Below, piece after piece: positions 27,601 through 40,400 of a DNA stretch of 64,000 nucleotides; position 1 is the first letter of the stretch; each line of letters opens with the position of its first letter. Source of the stretch: Podarcis raffonei (taxonomy: Eukaryota; Chordata; Lepidosauria; Squamata; Lacertidae); the NCBI RefSeq assembly GCF_027172205.1, contig NC_070607.1, positions 37,594,069-37,658,068 of the forward strand. The letters are read 5' to 3'. The translations under genes and the position numbers were made by a program. Under the pieces are notes generated by a model, which searched no databases, was not told where the DNA came from, and worked only from the letters and a program-made list of their open reading frames with translations.

Positions 27601-30600
27601 TGCAATAATGTGGGATGGATTGTTCTTGCCACAGGGGCTTTGCGCCATGAACACAAAAGGGCGTCTCCTTTAAAAGGATGACTAGTCAGATTTAGATATG
27701 ATTATGAAAACTACAGTTCAAGCAGGATCCATCCATTTTTCTGTTTCATTATTATGCAGTTCAAGGATGATTGATTGAGTGTATCACCCTCCTTCTCCTA
27801 ACATATCAAGCTTCTCTTGTGGCAGGCCTGTTCATTCAGCAGTTCCAGAATTAACTTCTTCTTAACCAGGAATCATAGGCATGTCAAGTAAACTGGCAGT
27901 TATTTGTGGAGTCACAAGGATGAGACAGTGCTCATTCCTAATCAGTGTCCAATCAGTTCCACAACTGTGACATTTTCCTTCAGTACAGGCATGCCTCATT
28001 TTATTGCTCTTTACAAGGACATGGGTGCAGCCGCAGGCAGCCCAGACCCTTCATGGGGAAGGAAACTCCACTGCTGCCCCAGCCCCTTTTCTGGCACTGG
28101 GAATGGAGCTGGCTAGGGCTGGAGCCGGGTTTTTCCACTGCAGCTGAGGGACCTGCCTTAATAGGCTACTGGATAGTGTAAACGTAACTTTTATATGCAC
28201 TGCAAAACAAAACAAAAAAAGGGTGACTCACTTTATTGCGGTGGTCTGGAATCGAACCCACAATATCTCCGAGGTATGCCTGTATTCATAGAGTATCCTG
28301 ATTCACATACTCAAAGACCATCCTGGGTTATTTCCCTCCTGCACTGGAGACACTGGCTCCATTCATTCTTTCACACACACACACCAGTTCCAAGTCTGTC
28401 ATTAGCCCAGAGAGGGAAGTTCCTACTGTCCCTAACAGATGCTTCCTTCCTGGGACAAATAGCTGAGGCTGGGATAGGGTATCATCAGGGCTCTTGTACA
28501 GGTGGAACGATTAAGCTTCCCCTCTGTTCATCATGTTCCCACCCCTTTTCACAGGGCCCCTGCAGTGGATATTTATTTTTTAAGCTGTGGATGTACTTAA
28601 ATTCAGAGGTAGCACCATATGCCTTTTCTATGTCTGATGGAGCTCAAACACTTCTGCAGCCTAGTGGTTCTTCATCCGAAATAAATACTCTGTGGCAATT
28701 AAACTGCTGTGGGATTTTATTGGTTGGCACCTCATATTCCTGTTATAAGTGCTTTGGCATTTTTGTTATTTTACTTCCACTACTAACTTCCTCTTTTCCC
28801 CCACAAACTACAGAACTTATGGTAGTAGCAGTATTACAAAGTCTACTACTTCTACTGAATCACTGGCAGAAGAAATTATAGAACCTGGAACCAGACATGA
28901 AGCGCTTGCTAGTTTTATAGGTAGAGTAAACTTATACAAATGCAATAAACTGGAATTTTCTCATGTGGTATCACATTTAGGATGTCACGTGACATTCCAA
29001 AATGCTCAAAGTCAGTAAATATTCAAGGCCAACCACATGTTACGGGGATGCATGGCTGCTACTGACCCACACCTCTTCTGCTTTTGTCCCTAGTAACATC
29101 TGGTAAAAGAAACGCTTGGTATATTGCCATTGCTTTTACTGTCCTCTGCCCCTGCTTCATTTCATTGGCTATTGCTTGCAGAGGGCAGGGGAATAGATGT
29201 GGTGATGTCACATTTCACTGAACAAAATTTACTGAAAGCATGGGAAAACGTGCATGGGCAACGCCTGTGCAACCTTTGCACCATGTAGGTAGGCTCTACT
29301 GGGCCAACACACTGTATCTTATAGTAAAGACAACCCTTGTAATATGATTTCTTAATTATTTAGCACAAGACATTACAAACCCATCAACTGCCCCAGAAAG
29401 AAAATGGGACATCCTGTTTTTCTTGCGAGAGGACAGTGGCCCCAATGGCCAGTGATTACGGGCTGCATTTTTGGGGGGCATGGCACCCCAATACAGACAT
29501 TTTGGGGCACAGCACATGATTGCTGCCCTGAAAAAAACCACTTTTTGTGGGGGGTGATCTCACACAGGTCACACAACTCCCAGGAGAGTGCGGTCATGAA
29601 AAGATGGCATCTTGGTTTGGGGACGCTTTATATCAGAAGGTTTGACATTATTTAATTCATTCACATGGTTTTCTAATTTGGCAGATGTTCAGGTCAGGCG
29701 AGAGGCAGTGCCAGAGCCACTGACAAAGCGAGACCTGGAAAAGCGTGTGGATATTTTCCTTACGGAGACAGAAACAATTTGGTTATTTGACATGCCAACT
29801 GTCATGCTGTCGACAGAGTCTGAGGAAGCTGACTCTGTGAGGTAGGCACAATTTCTATGCAATGGGGCCCATCTATTGGGCCATGCAGCATTAGCTTTGC
29901 AATGAAAGTTACAGCGCAATCCTAACCATGCCTAAAGGTAAAGGGACCCCTGACCATTAGGTCCAGTCGTGGCCGACTCTGGGGTTGCGGCGCTCATCTC
30001 GCTTTATTGGCCGAGGGAGCGGGCGTACAGCTTCCGGGTCATGTGGCCAGCATGACGAAGCCGCTTCTGGTGAACCAGAGCAGCACACGGAAATGCCGTT
30101 TACCTTCTCGCTGGAGCAGTACCTATTTATCTACTTGCACTCTGAAGTGCTTTCGAACTGCTAGGTTGGCAGGGACCGAGCAACGGGAGCTCACCCTGTC
30201 GCAGGGATTCGAACCACCGACCTTCTGATCGGCAAGTCCTAGGCTCTGTGGTTTAACCCACAGTGCCAGTATGGGGAAGCTCAGTCCCAGGGCCTAATGT
30301 GCCCCTTTAAGCTTTCCTACCTGGCTCCACGGACTCTTCCTAGTCACACCCCCCCACACCCCCATTGAACCTGCCTTGCCCTCTCCTTGAGTGTTTTTGC
30401 ATTGCTGGAATATGCCCTTGAACTCTGTTAAGACAGCCTGCTTTCCTTAATGAAAGGGTAGAGCGGGGCATGTGAGTGTGGGTTGAAATGTGCCAAGTGT
30501 ACAAAGGTGAAATTCACATTCATTGCTCTGTCTGCGTTTGCATCTGGCCCTGCCTACAACTATCACGTGGCCCCTGAAAGGTTGCTCAGAAGGGAATGTG

Positions 30601-33600
30601 GCCCCCAGGATGAAAACAGTTGTTTTCATCCTGCCTTACTGAATTGAATGGAGATTACTCCCAAATAAGTGGGATTAGGATTTCAGCCTTAAAATGACAT
30701 CTCTCGAAGTATTATCCTCAAAGTATTCTCTTTACCATTGGATTTGGGCCCCGCTTTTCTGTAAATTAAAATAACACAGCATTGATTTAACAAAAACTCC
30801 AAGCACTAGACTAGAGAGGTTCTGCCCCTTTCCTTTGGCAGCAATCCTAAACACAGTCTGCCCAACTATGAACAAATTCGTATTCACAAATCTGTTCATC
30901 ACATTTACTTGGAAGTAAGCTATAACTATTAAAACCCTTGGTCATATTAACCTGCAGGAAAACAGCAGAAGGTCAAGGTTAGAGCTTGGATTACATTATT
31001 AACACAACTTTAATTTTCTGTGTCGGGAGGAGGCAATTCACATAACCTTTCTAAAGGCTACATAATTGCATTGCAGCATTTCAACAATCTGGTCAACAAT
31101 CGTTTCTTCCTCTGAAGAATCTTGCAATCTATTGTAATGCCATTTAAGCACACTGTTGTACAACTACTTGTAAAAACCAGACCATTGCATGCTTATTTCT
31201 AAGAAAATTTATGTCCCTGAAGGGAAAACAAAACAAGGAGGAGTTGGAGTACACAGGTGTTGTTGTTGTTGTTAATATACATATGTATGTCTTTTGTTTT
31301 TCAAAGACAAAAGAATGTAGCTTATATGGAACTCTGTAAAAACAGAGCTGGCAATGACCGATATGTCAACAGAATGATGCAAACTATAGGCGGTGCACCA
31401 AAGACTAAGGAAATGCAATGTGACAAAATTATCATGGATGACAAAGGTAAATTACATTTTGGAAATGTTTTTGGAGCTCACTGAAAGAGGCATGGAGAAA
31501 GACCTGTAGAAAAAAACCAAAGTTTCTTTTATGTGGGAGCAAAGTCCAAGCATCATCTTTTCCATACTCTCATGTAGGTAGATAAGAATGTATACGGCTC
31601 TTGACCCAAACTTTTTTTCACGTAAGCTTCCATTCAGCAGGAAACATTCACATGTAACACCAAGATTTTGCTGCAGAACCCAAAGGAAAAATTAAGAAAA
31701 CACTGTATTTCTAAAAATCATTCCATCTATCTACTTGCAACATCTTCTCATAAAATATCTGGATATCACTGTGGGCATAGGATTGCCACATTCCACCAGG
31801 GATAGAGCTTCTGCTTCTTTAAGATATCTAAAGAGGACTGTCAACAGGCAGTACTTTTCCTGTCAGTACTGCTGTCCCCATAGCATTTAAAGAAAACAGG
31901 GGTCCTTTACCAGATGAAATAGGCTTGGTGTTTTCATGTGGATTTCCCCCTCATTGCCCTGTAAAAAGTGAGTGATCATAAAAACGGCAGATGATAGGGA
32001 GATGGACCTGTCCAGGCCTGGACTGGAAACTGATATAGCTTTCACTGGGAGAATGATGATCTGGCAGCACTAGTAACTCATACTCTAGAAGCACTTTAAG
32101 TGTGGTAGGGTATATGCAGGTGTAGATCCCTCTAGGGGACTATATTGTATTAAAATTTGAGAAGACCCTTTAGAAAGTTGGCAAACGTCTCAGATCACAT
32201 TGTTTCAAATCTCCCAGAAAAATATGCAGCTGCAAACGCGAGACATTATGCACACGTAGAAAGGATTGCGCACCTTCCAACGACACTCACCCCAGCTGAT
32301 TACAATGAGCTCGTTCAATGAATCTTGCCATTTGCTACTCCAAAGTATAACTACCCATTTAGTTGCAATCGTTTGTAACATAAAGCCATGCACATGCAGA
32401 ACAAGGAGCTATCTAACAATGTCCTTTGTCTATAGAGATAATGGCCACTACCTGGGATTTGTATGATTCCTTTAATGCATTGGAAGCAGCTATCGCAGAA
32501 AAAAGTACCAGACCAGTAAGTGTGACCAGCAGTAAGTCAACTCTATACAGGGAACGCGACAGAGCCATGTCTGTAGCTTCTGTAGGGAGAGGTAAATTCA
32601 TTATTTCTGCATCTTTGCTAGCGATGAAAAGTTTCAAATATTACGTATATGCCATGATAATAAAAAAATAAGAAACAAACGATCCTATACATGCAATTAC
32701 ACAGGAGGGTGCCTTTCTCCCTTGCAGCTAGGTTAGGACCCTAGAGATTATTGGTGCCAATTTGGGGATGGCAAAGTATAGCAGGAAGAGGACAATTCTG
32801 CGTTTAACCTCAGTAACTTGATATGGAATCAAGTAACTCGCAGTTAATATTTCAGCCTTTTTGAGTGTTTACTGAGAAACAAAACACATTGTACCTGAAA
32901 CAAAAAAGGAAATAGGAATGGCATTTTTAGACCCAGGAAAAGCATTTGACATTTGGAAATGCAGTTATCTGTATCAAGTTTTAGAGGAGTTCGGTGTTAG
33001 TAATTGGTTTATGAACTGGCTAAAATTCCTGCTGCTTAAAGTGAATCTCACAAAATCTGATTTATTTTGGGGGCATACAACAAATAGGTCTGTTAGCGTT
33101 GTTGCTGTTTGTTATGCTGATTAAACTCTTGGCAAAGTGCAACAAGAGCTGTTGAAAATACAAATTGAGTTAAAGTAGGATAAGTAATGTTTAAGATTAA
33201 TTTATATGCAGATGGTGACTTCTATTTAAAATAAAGTTCTATTTATAAATGAGATCTTTTATGAGTCTAATTGAATTGCTTTAATATTTGGTCATTTATC
33301 CGACCATAAAGTAAACCTAGTCAAATGGGAATGGATGTGATTTAATATGGAAAAGGAAATTAAAACAAGATAGCATAAACAAGCTGGGTTAATTCTACTG
33401 AGAGAAATACCTGTAAGAGATCCATATATTTGGAGTACTTCTCAGTTGGAAGAACTAGGACAATTTAGGCTGCAATCTGTCTCTGAGTAGATGTGGGTGG
33501 GATTCCATAGGCAATCATGCATTGTTAAATATTCTTCAGTAATGACATTATGGGGAAAGTATTTTTAAGTTTAACATTGTGAAATCATTTATATCAGTGT

Positions 33601-36600
33601 TTCCCAACCTTGGGTCTCCAGCTGTTTTCGGACTACAATTCCCATCATCCCTGACCACTGGTCTTGCTAGCTAGGGATGATGGGAGTTGTAGTTCAAAAA
33701 CAGCTGGCGACCCAAGGTTGGGAAACACTGATTTATATCCCCAAAATCTTGAATGTACAGTATCCCATTTCCTGTTAACTCTAATTTGAATCTAAGTAAC
33801 CCCAATGACCAATGAACACACACACACACACACACGGATTGGGGTTGAGCATACCACCCTTCATCAAATATTCCAGATTAGTTCACAAAATTCAAAGCAA
33901 AATATAATCGCATAGTAGTCAATATGAAACAGTAGTAAAAAAGCAGCTGAATACTGCTTTTAATACATGTTTGCTGTCAGTTTTTAACTCTAGATAACAG
34001 GAGACCTAAAAGCATTCTGGGTAATACTGAAAGCAAATTATGAAGTTTCTTTTCCCATAATTATTTCTGGGGGGAAATTAGATTGTGCTATTAAATGACA
34101 TCTGTCTCTTTCTTTCCTCAGAAAGCACTACAAGTTCCATCATTGACTTGGAAAGTGTAATTCTCTCCCGGATTCATGAAGAGATAGAAGACCACTCAGA
34201 AGCTATACTGAAATCTGAAAAATTTAATCAAGATTTGTTTTATATGGAGAGGGTACTAATGGAGAATATTTTCCAGCCCAAACTAGCAGCTTATCGGCAG
34301 CTTCCTGTCCTGCTAGGTATATTTTTCTTTGGACATTTTAATCTTGGCCTGAGAAACTTCCTTGCAAAAGTAACTGCAAGTATTTCTTAGTTTCAATGAG
34401 ACTGTTGCGACTTTCTCTAACTCAGCTAATGAATGGTTTTTTATCTTGGAACCACCCTTATTACCAACAGACTTTATTGAAATGGAAATGGATTTTCCAT
34501 TGCTCCTGGAAACAAATTGTGTGATTTGTATAAAAACAAGCTTTTAAAACACTATTTAGCAGGCCCGGCCCACCCATGAGGCGAGGTGAAGCAGCTGCCT
34601 TGGGCAGCAGAAATGCCTGAGGCAGCGTCCCTGTGGGCATCCCACATGCCCCACCCACTCTGCATTATTGCCGCCCTGTGAGGGAGGCTATGCTAGGCAG
34701 GTAATTCAGACACCAAAGTTGCGAAACTGCACATATTTAGAGTATTATTTTTTTGCTTGTTTTTTATCAGGGCTGGCAGCTTTTTTTGGGGGGGGCTAGA
34801 ATTTAGCTGCAAAATTCAGAACTGAAATGTTGCAGTTAAAGCGAGGGGGAGGCTGCTTTTCTGGATTTTGGCATGTTTATGTCCCTTTACAGGTTCTGTG
34901 AATGACATTATACATTTGTATCTTGTTTTTTTGCCCCAGGAGCTCAAAGTTGTGTACCTCATTCTCCCCTCCCTGCTTTAATCTTTGCAACAGCCCTGTG
35001 AGGTAGGCTAGGCTAAGTTAATATAGTTCTTTCCAACAGATTGTGGTGGCAGGGGCTGGGGGGAAATGAAACCCCCAATCCACAAGCGGTGAGCAGGGAC
35101 AAAGAAATCTTGCTGGCCTCTGAGCTTCCTCCTCATAATTTTCTTTCTAAGGAGCTACCATTCTATCAGGTTGTCCCTTCTCCGCCTGAGACTGCTGCTA
35201 GGAAACTTGAGCTTATCTGGTTTAGCAAGACTTGCTTCTCCTTTCACTGAAACCACAGGAGGTGGTGACTTGGAGGAGCCTGGAAGGCACACAGTGCCCC
35301 CTCCGGGCACAACTGAACCCTGCCACTTAGTCATTTAACGTTCTTCCTTCCCTGACTCTGCAGTGAGGGAGGGAAACAGCACTGACCTGGATCTTAAAAC
35401 AAGTGAGCACAAGAGAAGCCTCCTGGAAGCCACCTCGCTTCCCCAAAAGACCCTCTATAGAGAATCAGGGGACCCTGTTGAACAATGTGGCCCCAGGCCC
35501 TCTAGCGAAATGTAGGTGGGGATGAGAAACTTTATTTCCTCAAGTTTACCAACCATGGTGATCCAAACCAGTGTTATTTCCTCCATTCCAGGCACCAGGC
35601 CAAATTACACAGTATCCCTTAGCAACCAGGCTACTGCAGTTATGCACTCCGCCCTCCCGTGGACACGTTCCATCGTTGGTTGGGGCGGGAAACCAGAAGA
35701 TCAGGACAGTCACAGCAATACTCAAAATCTTTGATTCCAATTCTGTGTTTGTCCTTAAAGATAGGTAAAGGTAAAGGGACCCCTGACTGTTAGGTCCAGT
35801 CACGGACGACTCTGGGGTTGCGGCGCTCATCTCGCTCTATAGGCCGAGGGAGCCGGTGTTTGTCCACAGACAGCTTCCGGGTCATGTGGCCAGCATGACT
35901 AAGCCATTTCTGGCGAACCAGAGCAGTGCATGGAAACACTGTTTACCTTCCTGCTGGAGCAGTACTTATTTATCTACTTGCACTTTGACGTGCTTTCGAA
36001 CTGCTAGGTGGGCAGGAGCTGGGACTGAGCAACGGGAGCTCACCCCATCGCGGGGATTCGAACCACCGACCTTCTGATCAGCAAGCCCTAGGCTCTGTGG
36101 TTTAGACCACAGCGCCACCCGTGTCCCTTGTCCTTAAAGATAGCCGGTGATAACCGTAATTGTGCGGTTCTGAAAGTCAGCCCTGTTCAAAGAACAGAAA
36201 TCTTCATATTGATTTACACATATATTTCTTGATTCTAGCCAAACCACATATATTTCAACTACACTATTTTTTTTATTTTTTTAAAAACCCAATAGAATAG
36301 TAAGTCATTGATCATTTTGGGCTGGAATCCTAAAACCAATCACAAAGTGCTAAATTCCATTGGGGCAAAATTTTGGGCCACACGTATTTAAGTAGCAACA
36401 AAATGGTAATCTGGCAGACTATAGGGTGCAGGAAATTACTCAGAAGCACCTACCATCTGATCACAACCATGTCTTGTGGAAATTCAGTCTCCTCTGGTTG
36501 CAGTCACAGATCAGTCAGTCCCAGTGTGGTGCTAAATGGCACTCAAAGAGCCAGCAAGCTTTTCTTTCCATCATTACCAGCATACTAAGGAAAGTTCTGT

Positions 36601-37382
36601 CCTAAGCATTTTAGCTTTATGAGGGGAGGCAAATTTGGCTTTGATCATGCTAAGGGAGGAAAGAGATAAACCTTCATTCCCTCCACACCACTGGTGGGGG
36701 CAAGCTTGGAGGCTTCTGTTCCTCCCACACACCTGTGATCTCATCCCCAGTGAAATCATCAGAGGGGCACCAGGATTTTCATACATCCCTGCTGGCACAG
36801 ACAGAACTCTTCCTCCTACCTACATTACTTAGCAAACATGGAAGGCAACAAAACAGGTAGTGGCGTTCATATCAGGAGGAACAGAGAACGTCCCATATGT
36901 GGAGCAGGCATTGTGGCAGATACAGAGATGCTGGTTTAACCTGATTATTGGCCTGTTCTAGTATAGCTATTTCTATTTGGGGATGGAAGTACAGCAACCT
37001 TTTCTGTGTTTACATGTCTTCCTAGAGCCGACTGTCAAATCTGAACACAGCCTTTCTATATTTGAAGAGGAATCCATAAAGGAGGAGGAGGAAGAGGAGG
37101 AAGAGGAGGAAGCGCTCTCAGTTAGGTCATCACTTCTGCTAGACTTTAGTTCAGGACGAGAGGAAATCCTACCACCTTATATAGAAGGCTTGTGGACCTA
37201 TGCATGTGATTTGATGAGAGGAAACAATGTGAGCTGCCTAGCTTGGAACAAAGTGAATCCTGTAAGTGACCTCTAAACACTTGGGAAAAACCCGATAAAT
37301 TGTTCCTTGCACTGTCAAAATTAAGTATCACTTTAGGAGTAGAATTTCTAAGCTTGTCAAAGCTGCATTTGCAAAGAGACTC

Positions 37383-37440
<58 letters not shown>

Positions 37441-40400
37441 TTGCCACAGAAGAAAAGGCTGGCTTGTGTTTGGCCTGTCCCTCAATGTAATCTCCTGCGT
37501 TTCTCTGTCTTCTGTTTATTGGGAATGCTTGCCCACATTTGGCGAGTGACCAGTCTTTTGTTTGTTTGAAAGATGAGCTTTTCACTTTTCTCACAAAAGG
37601 TAGCCTCCTTGCAAACATTCTGTTGGCCAGACCTTCCTGATCACAGCAGTTAAAACTGTTCTGTGATAGCTTCATGACATCACAGCAGCTTAACTAATCA
37701 CTGCCAGTTTTCAGCAGCATCAAATCCCTTTAGCACTTAGCAATATACGTACACTTGGACAGCAATAGTAATGATAGTGGCAAAAGATAGGTGAATGGAA
37801 GAAGGAGCCAGCTGTTATAGGTCGCAGAAACACTGACCGGATCCTATGAGCAGTGAACAGTCTTGCTATTGACGCTGCTCTGGATCCATAATGAGCAGCT
37901 TTTCACACCAAATTAAATAGAGCCTCAAAGGCCATACACATAGCCATCTCAATGGTTGCTGTGGCTTGGTAGTGTAATCATGTGTTGTTGGTTTTTAGGA
38001 TCTACTGGCTGTTGGTTATGGACAGTTTCGTTTTAAAGAGCAGAAGAAAGGCTTGGCTTGCTGCTGGTCACTGAAGAACCCAACGGTAACACAATACTTG
38101 GGCTGTTCCTCTTGATTTTGGTCAATTTGATATTATTTACTGATAAGATACAACGGCGATGTAGCAGCAAAGTTCTTTTTTACCCTTCCTTGGGCCCATG
38201 AGGAGGGACGCGGGTGGCGCTGTGGGTAAAACCTCAGCTCCTAGGACTTGCCGATCGCATGGTCGGCGGTTCGAATCCCCGTGGCGGGGTGCGCTCCCGT
38301 TGCTCGGTCCCAGCGCCTGCCAACCTAGCAGTTCGAAAGCACCCCCGGGTGCAAGTAGATAAATAGGGACCGCTTACTAGCGGGAAGGTAAACGGCGTTT
38401 CCGTGTGCTGCGCTGGCTCGCCAGATGCAGCTTGTCACGCTGGCCACATGACCTGGAAGTGTCTTCGGACAGCGCTGGCCCCCGGCCTCTTAAGTGAGAT
38501 GGGCGCACAACCCTAGAGTTGGACACGACTGGCCCGTATGGGCAGGGGTACCTTTACCTTTACCTAGGCCCATGAGGCCTTCAGATTTGCTTCCCCGTTA
38601 AGACCACAAATAGCTCATTTATACCCTATCCTTATCTTAAGATATAAAGCAATCTTATAATCTAACCACCCAGTCCTAAGCTTACTTGTATGTAAGATCC
38701 CCTGAGTTGACTTCCTCCCACATACAGTATGCATAAGCATCACTAAGTCATATTATAAATGCTATAGTAAAGAAAACATGCCAACCTTGAACCATATATT
38801 ACAAAAAAGTAACCAGAAATGTAAAATCTCCATTTGTACCTGCTGATTACAACAGATGGATAAAGTTCCATTTTGTTTTATTTTAATTTATGTTATTTAA
38901 CAGGAATTATATATCATTTAATCATCAAAACCTATAAGCAGTTTACTTAAAATGCATTTTTGTGGCATTCTTCCCTTCCTTTTCTGTAACGAATAATGTA
39001 AGGTAGCTTTAGTGTTCAATAACTGAATTTCAGAATTTTAAAGTATCTTATTTCTTATCAGTTGCTAGCAATTATGGGATGAATTCAGCGTCCCACTCTT
39101 CTTATTGTTCTGTCAGCAGAAGCATTTCCACTTGCCAGATGAACTGACAACCTTCTTCTGCAAACTGTTCTGAGGGTACTCCCAACTCTCCAGAGTGGAT
39201 TCGGGGGAGACAGCAGGGCTCATGGGGTCAGGAGAGGGCAGAAAGCCCCATTGTGCTGGCTTCTGCTAGTGCACTGGGTTAGTTGAATCCAGTCCAATAT
39301 TTTTTCTTTTTTAAACAAAATTCTAATCTACATGCGAAGAAGATACACTCAGCAACATTGAAGGTGTTTCAGAAATGCACCTTAAAAGGAAGCAAAATTT
39401 AATCACAGCCAATCAGACCCTCCCTCCCGAATTTTAAATAATTTCTGGGGTCCCTGATTGTTTATAAAGTGTGAATGCTCTCTTAGTTAATACAGATTTG
39501 ATTTTCCAGTGGCCAGAGCGTGTCTATCAATCTCATCATGGAGTAACTGCATTGGATTTCTCTCTAGCCAATCCAAACCTCTTAGCAGTTGGATTGTACA
39601 ATGGGACAATTGCAGTCTACAATGTCCAGACCCATCATACAACTTCAGTTTTAGATACCAGGTAAGTCTTGTGGAGGCACCTCCACACATTGTTCATTAC
39701 ATTGCAAAGTATATCATTTGTCTGGATCTAAACACACACACATCTCCAAATCCCACCTCTGTTTGGCTTTGACTATTCTGAAAAACTGGAGGATTAATTG
39801 GTTGTACTGTATTACACTCTTCCCACCTCCATGACGAGTTTCAGGCATATTTTCATTACCTGCATGTGTTGCTTCCTATATGTACTTGCATTCCCACCTC
39901 CTGCAATCAGACATACTTGAAAGTCCAGAGGCCCAGTTCACTTCCAACTTTTGAGGCACCTAGCCAGAATATTAAAAGGCGCACACATAAAACAAACATA
40001 ATAAGGCACACAAATTAAGAGTGACACTCTTGTCCCACCCCTCTGATTGACCCTGCCTGCAATACCACTTTCCCCTTTTATTACTGTGTTGAGTTTAATT
40101 GTATGCATCCCAAAGCTGAGTTTGGTATCAATCTCGTTTCAGCGAATCTTACGATAAACACTTGGGCCCTGTGTGGCAGTTGAGGTGGGTTGAGCAGGAC
40201 AGGGGAATAACAGGAGAAGACAAAGGGGAGATACTAGTCTCCATATCAGCAGACGGCAGAGTGACTAAGTGGTTTGTTCGGAAAGGATTAAGCTGCAATG
40301 GTAAGTGTTGTCACCTTACTCCAAACATTCTGGAATTACTTAAATGGTGTGTGTGTGTTTGTGCCTAATCTTTCTTATGTTCTTATCTTTTTAATATTAT

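Noticed and set aside
28195-28881. 228-residue plus-strand open frame in DNAI4 intron 3
   Set aside because: It starts inside the Tigger-type MITE and runs into DNAI4 exon 4 in a different frame from the real protein. No domain is seen.
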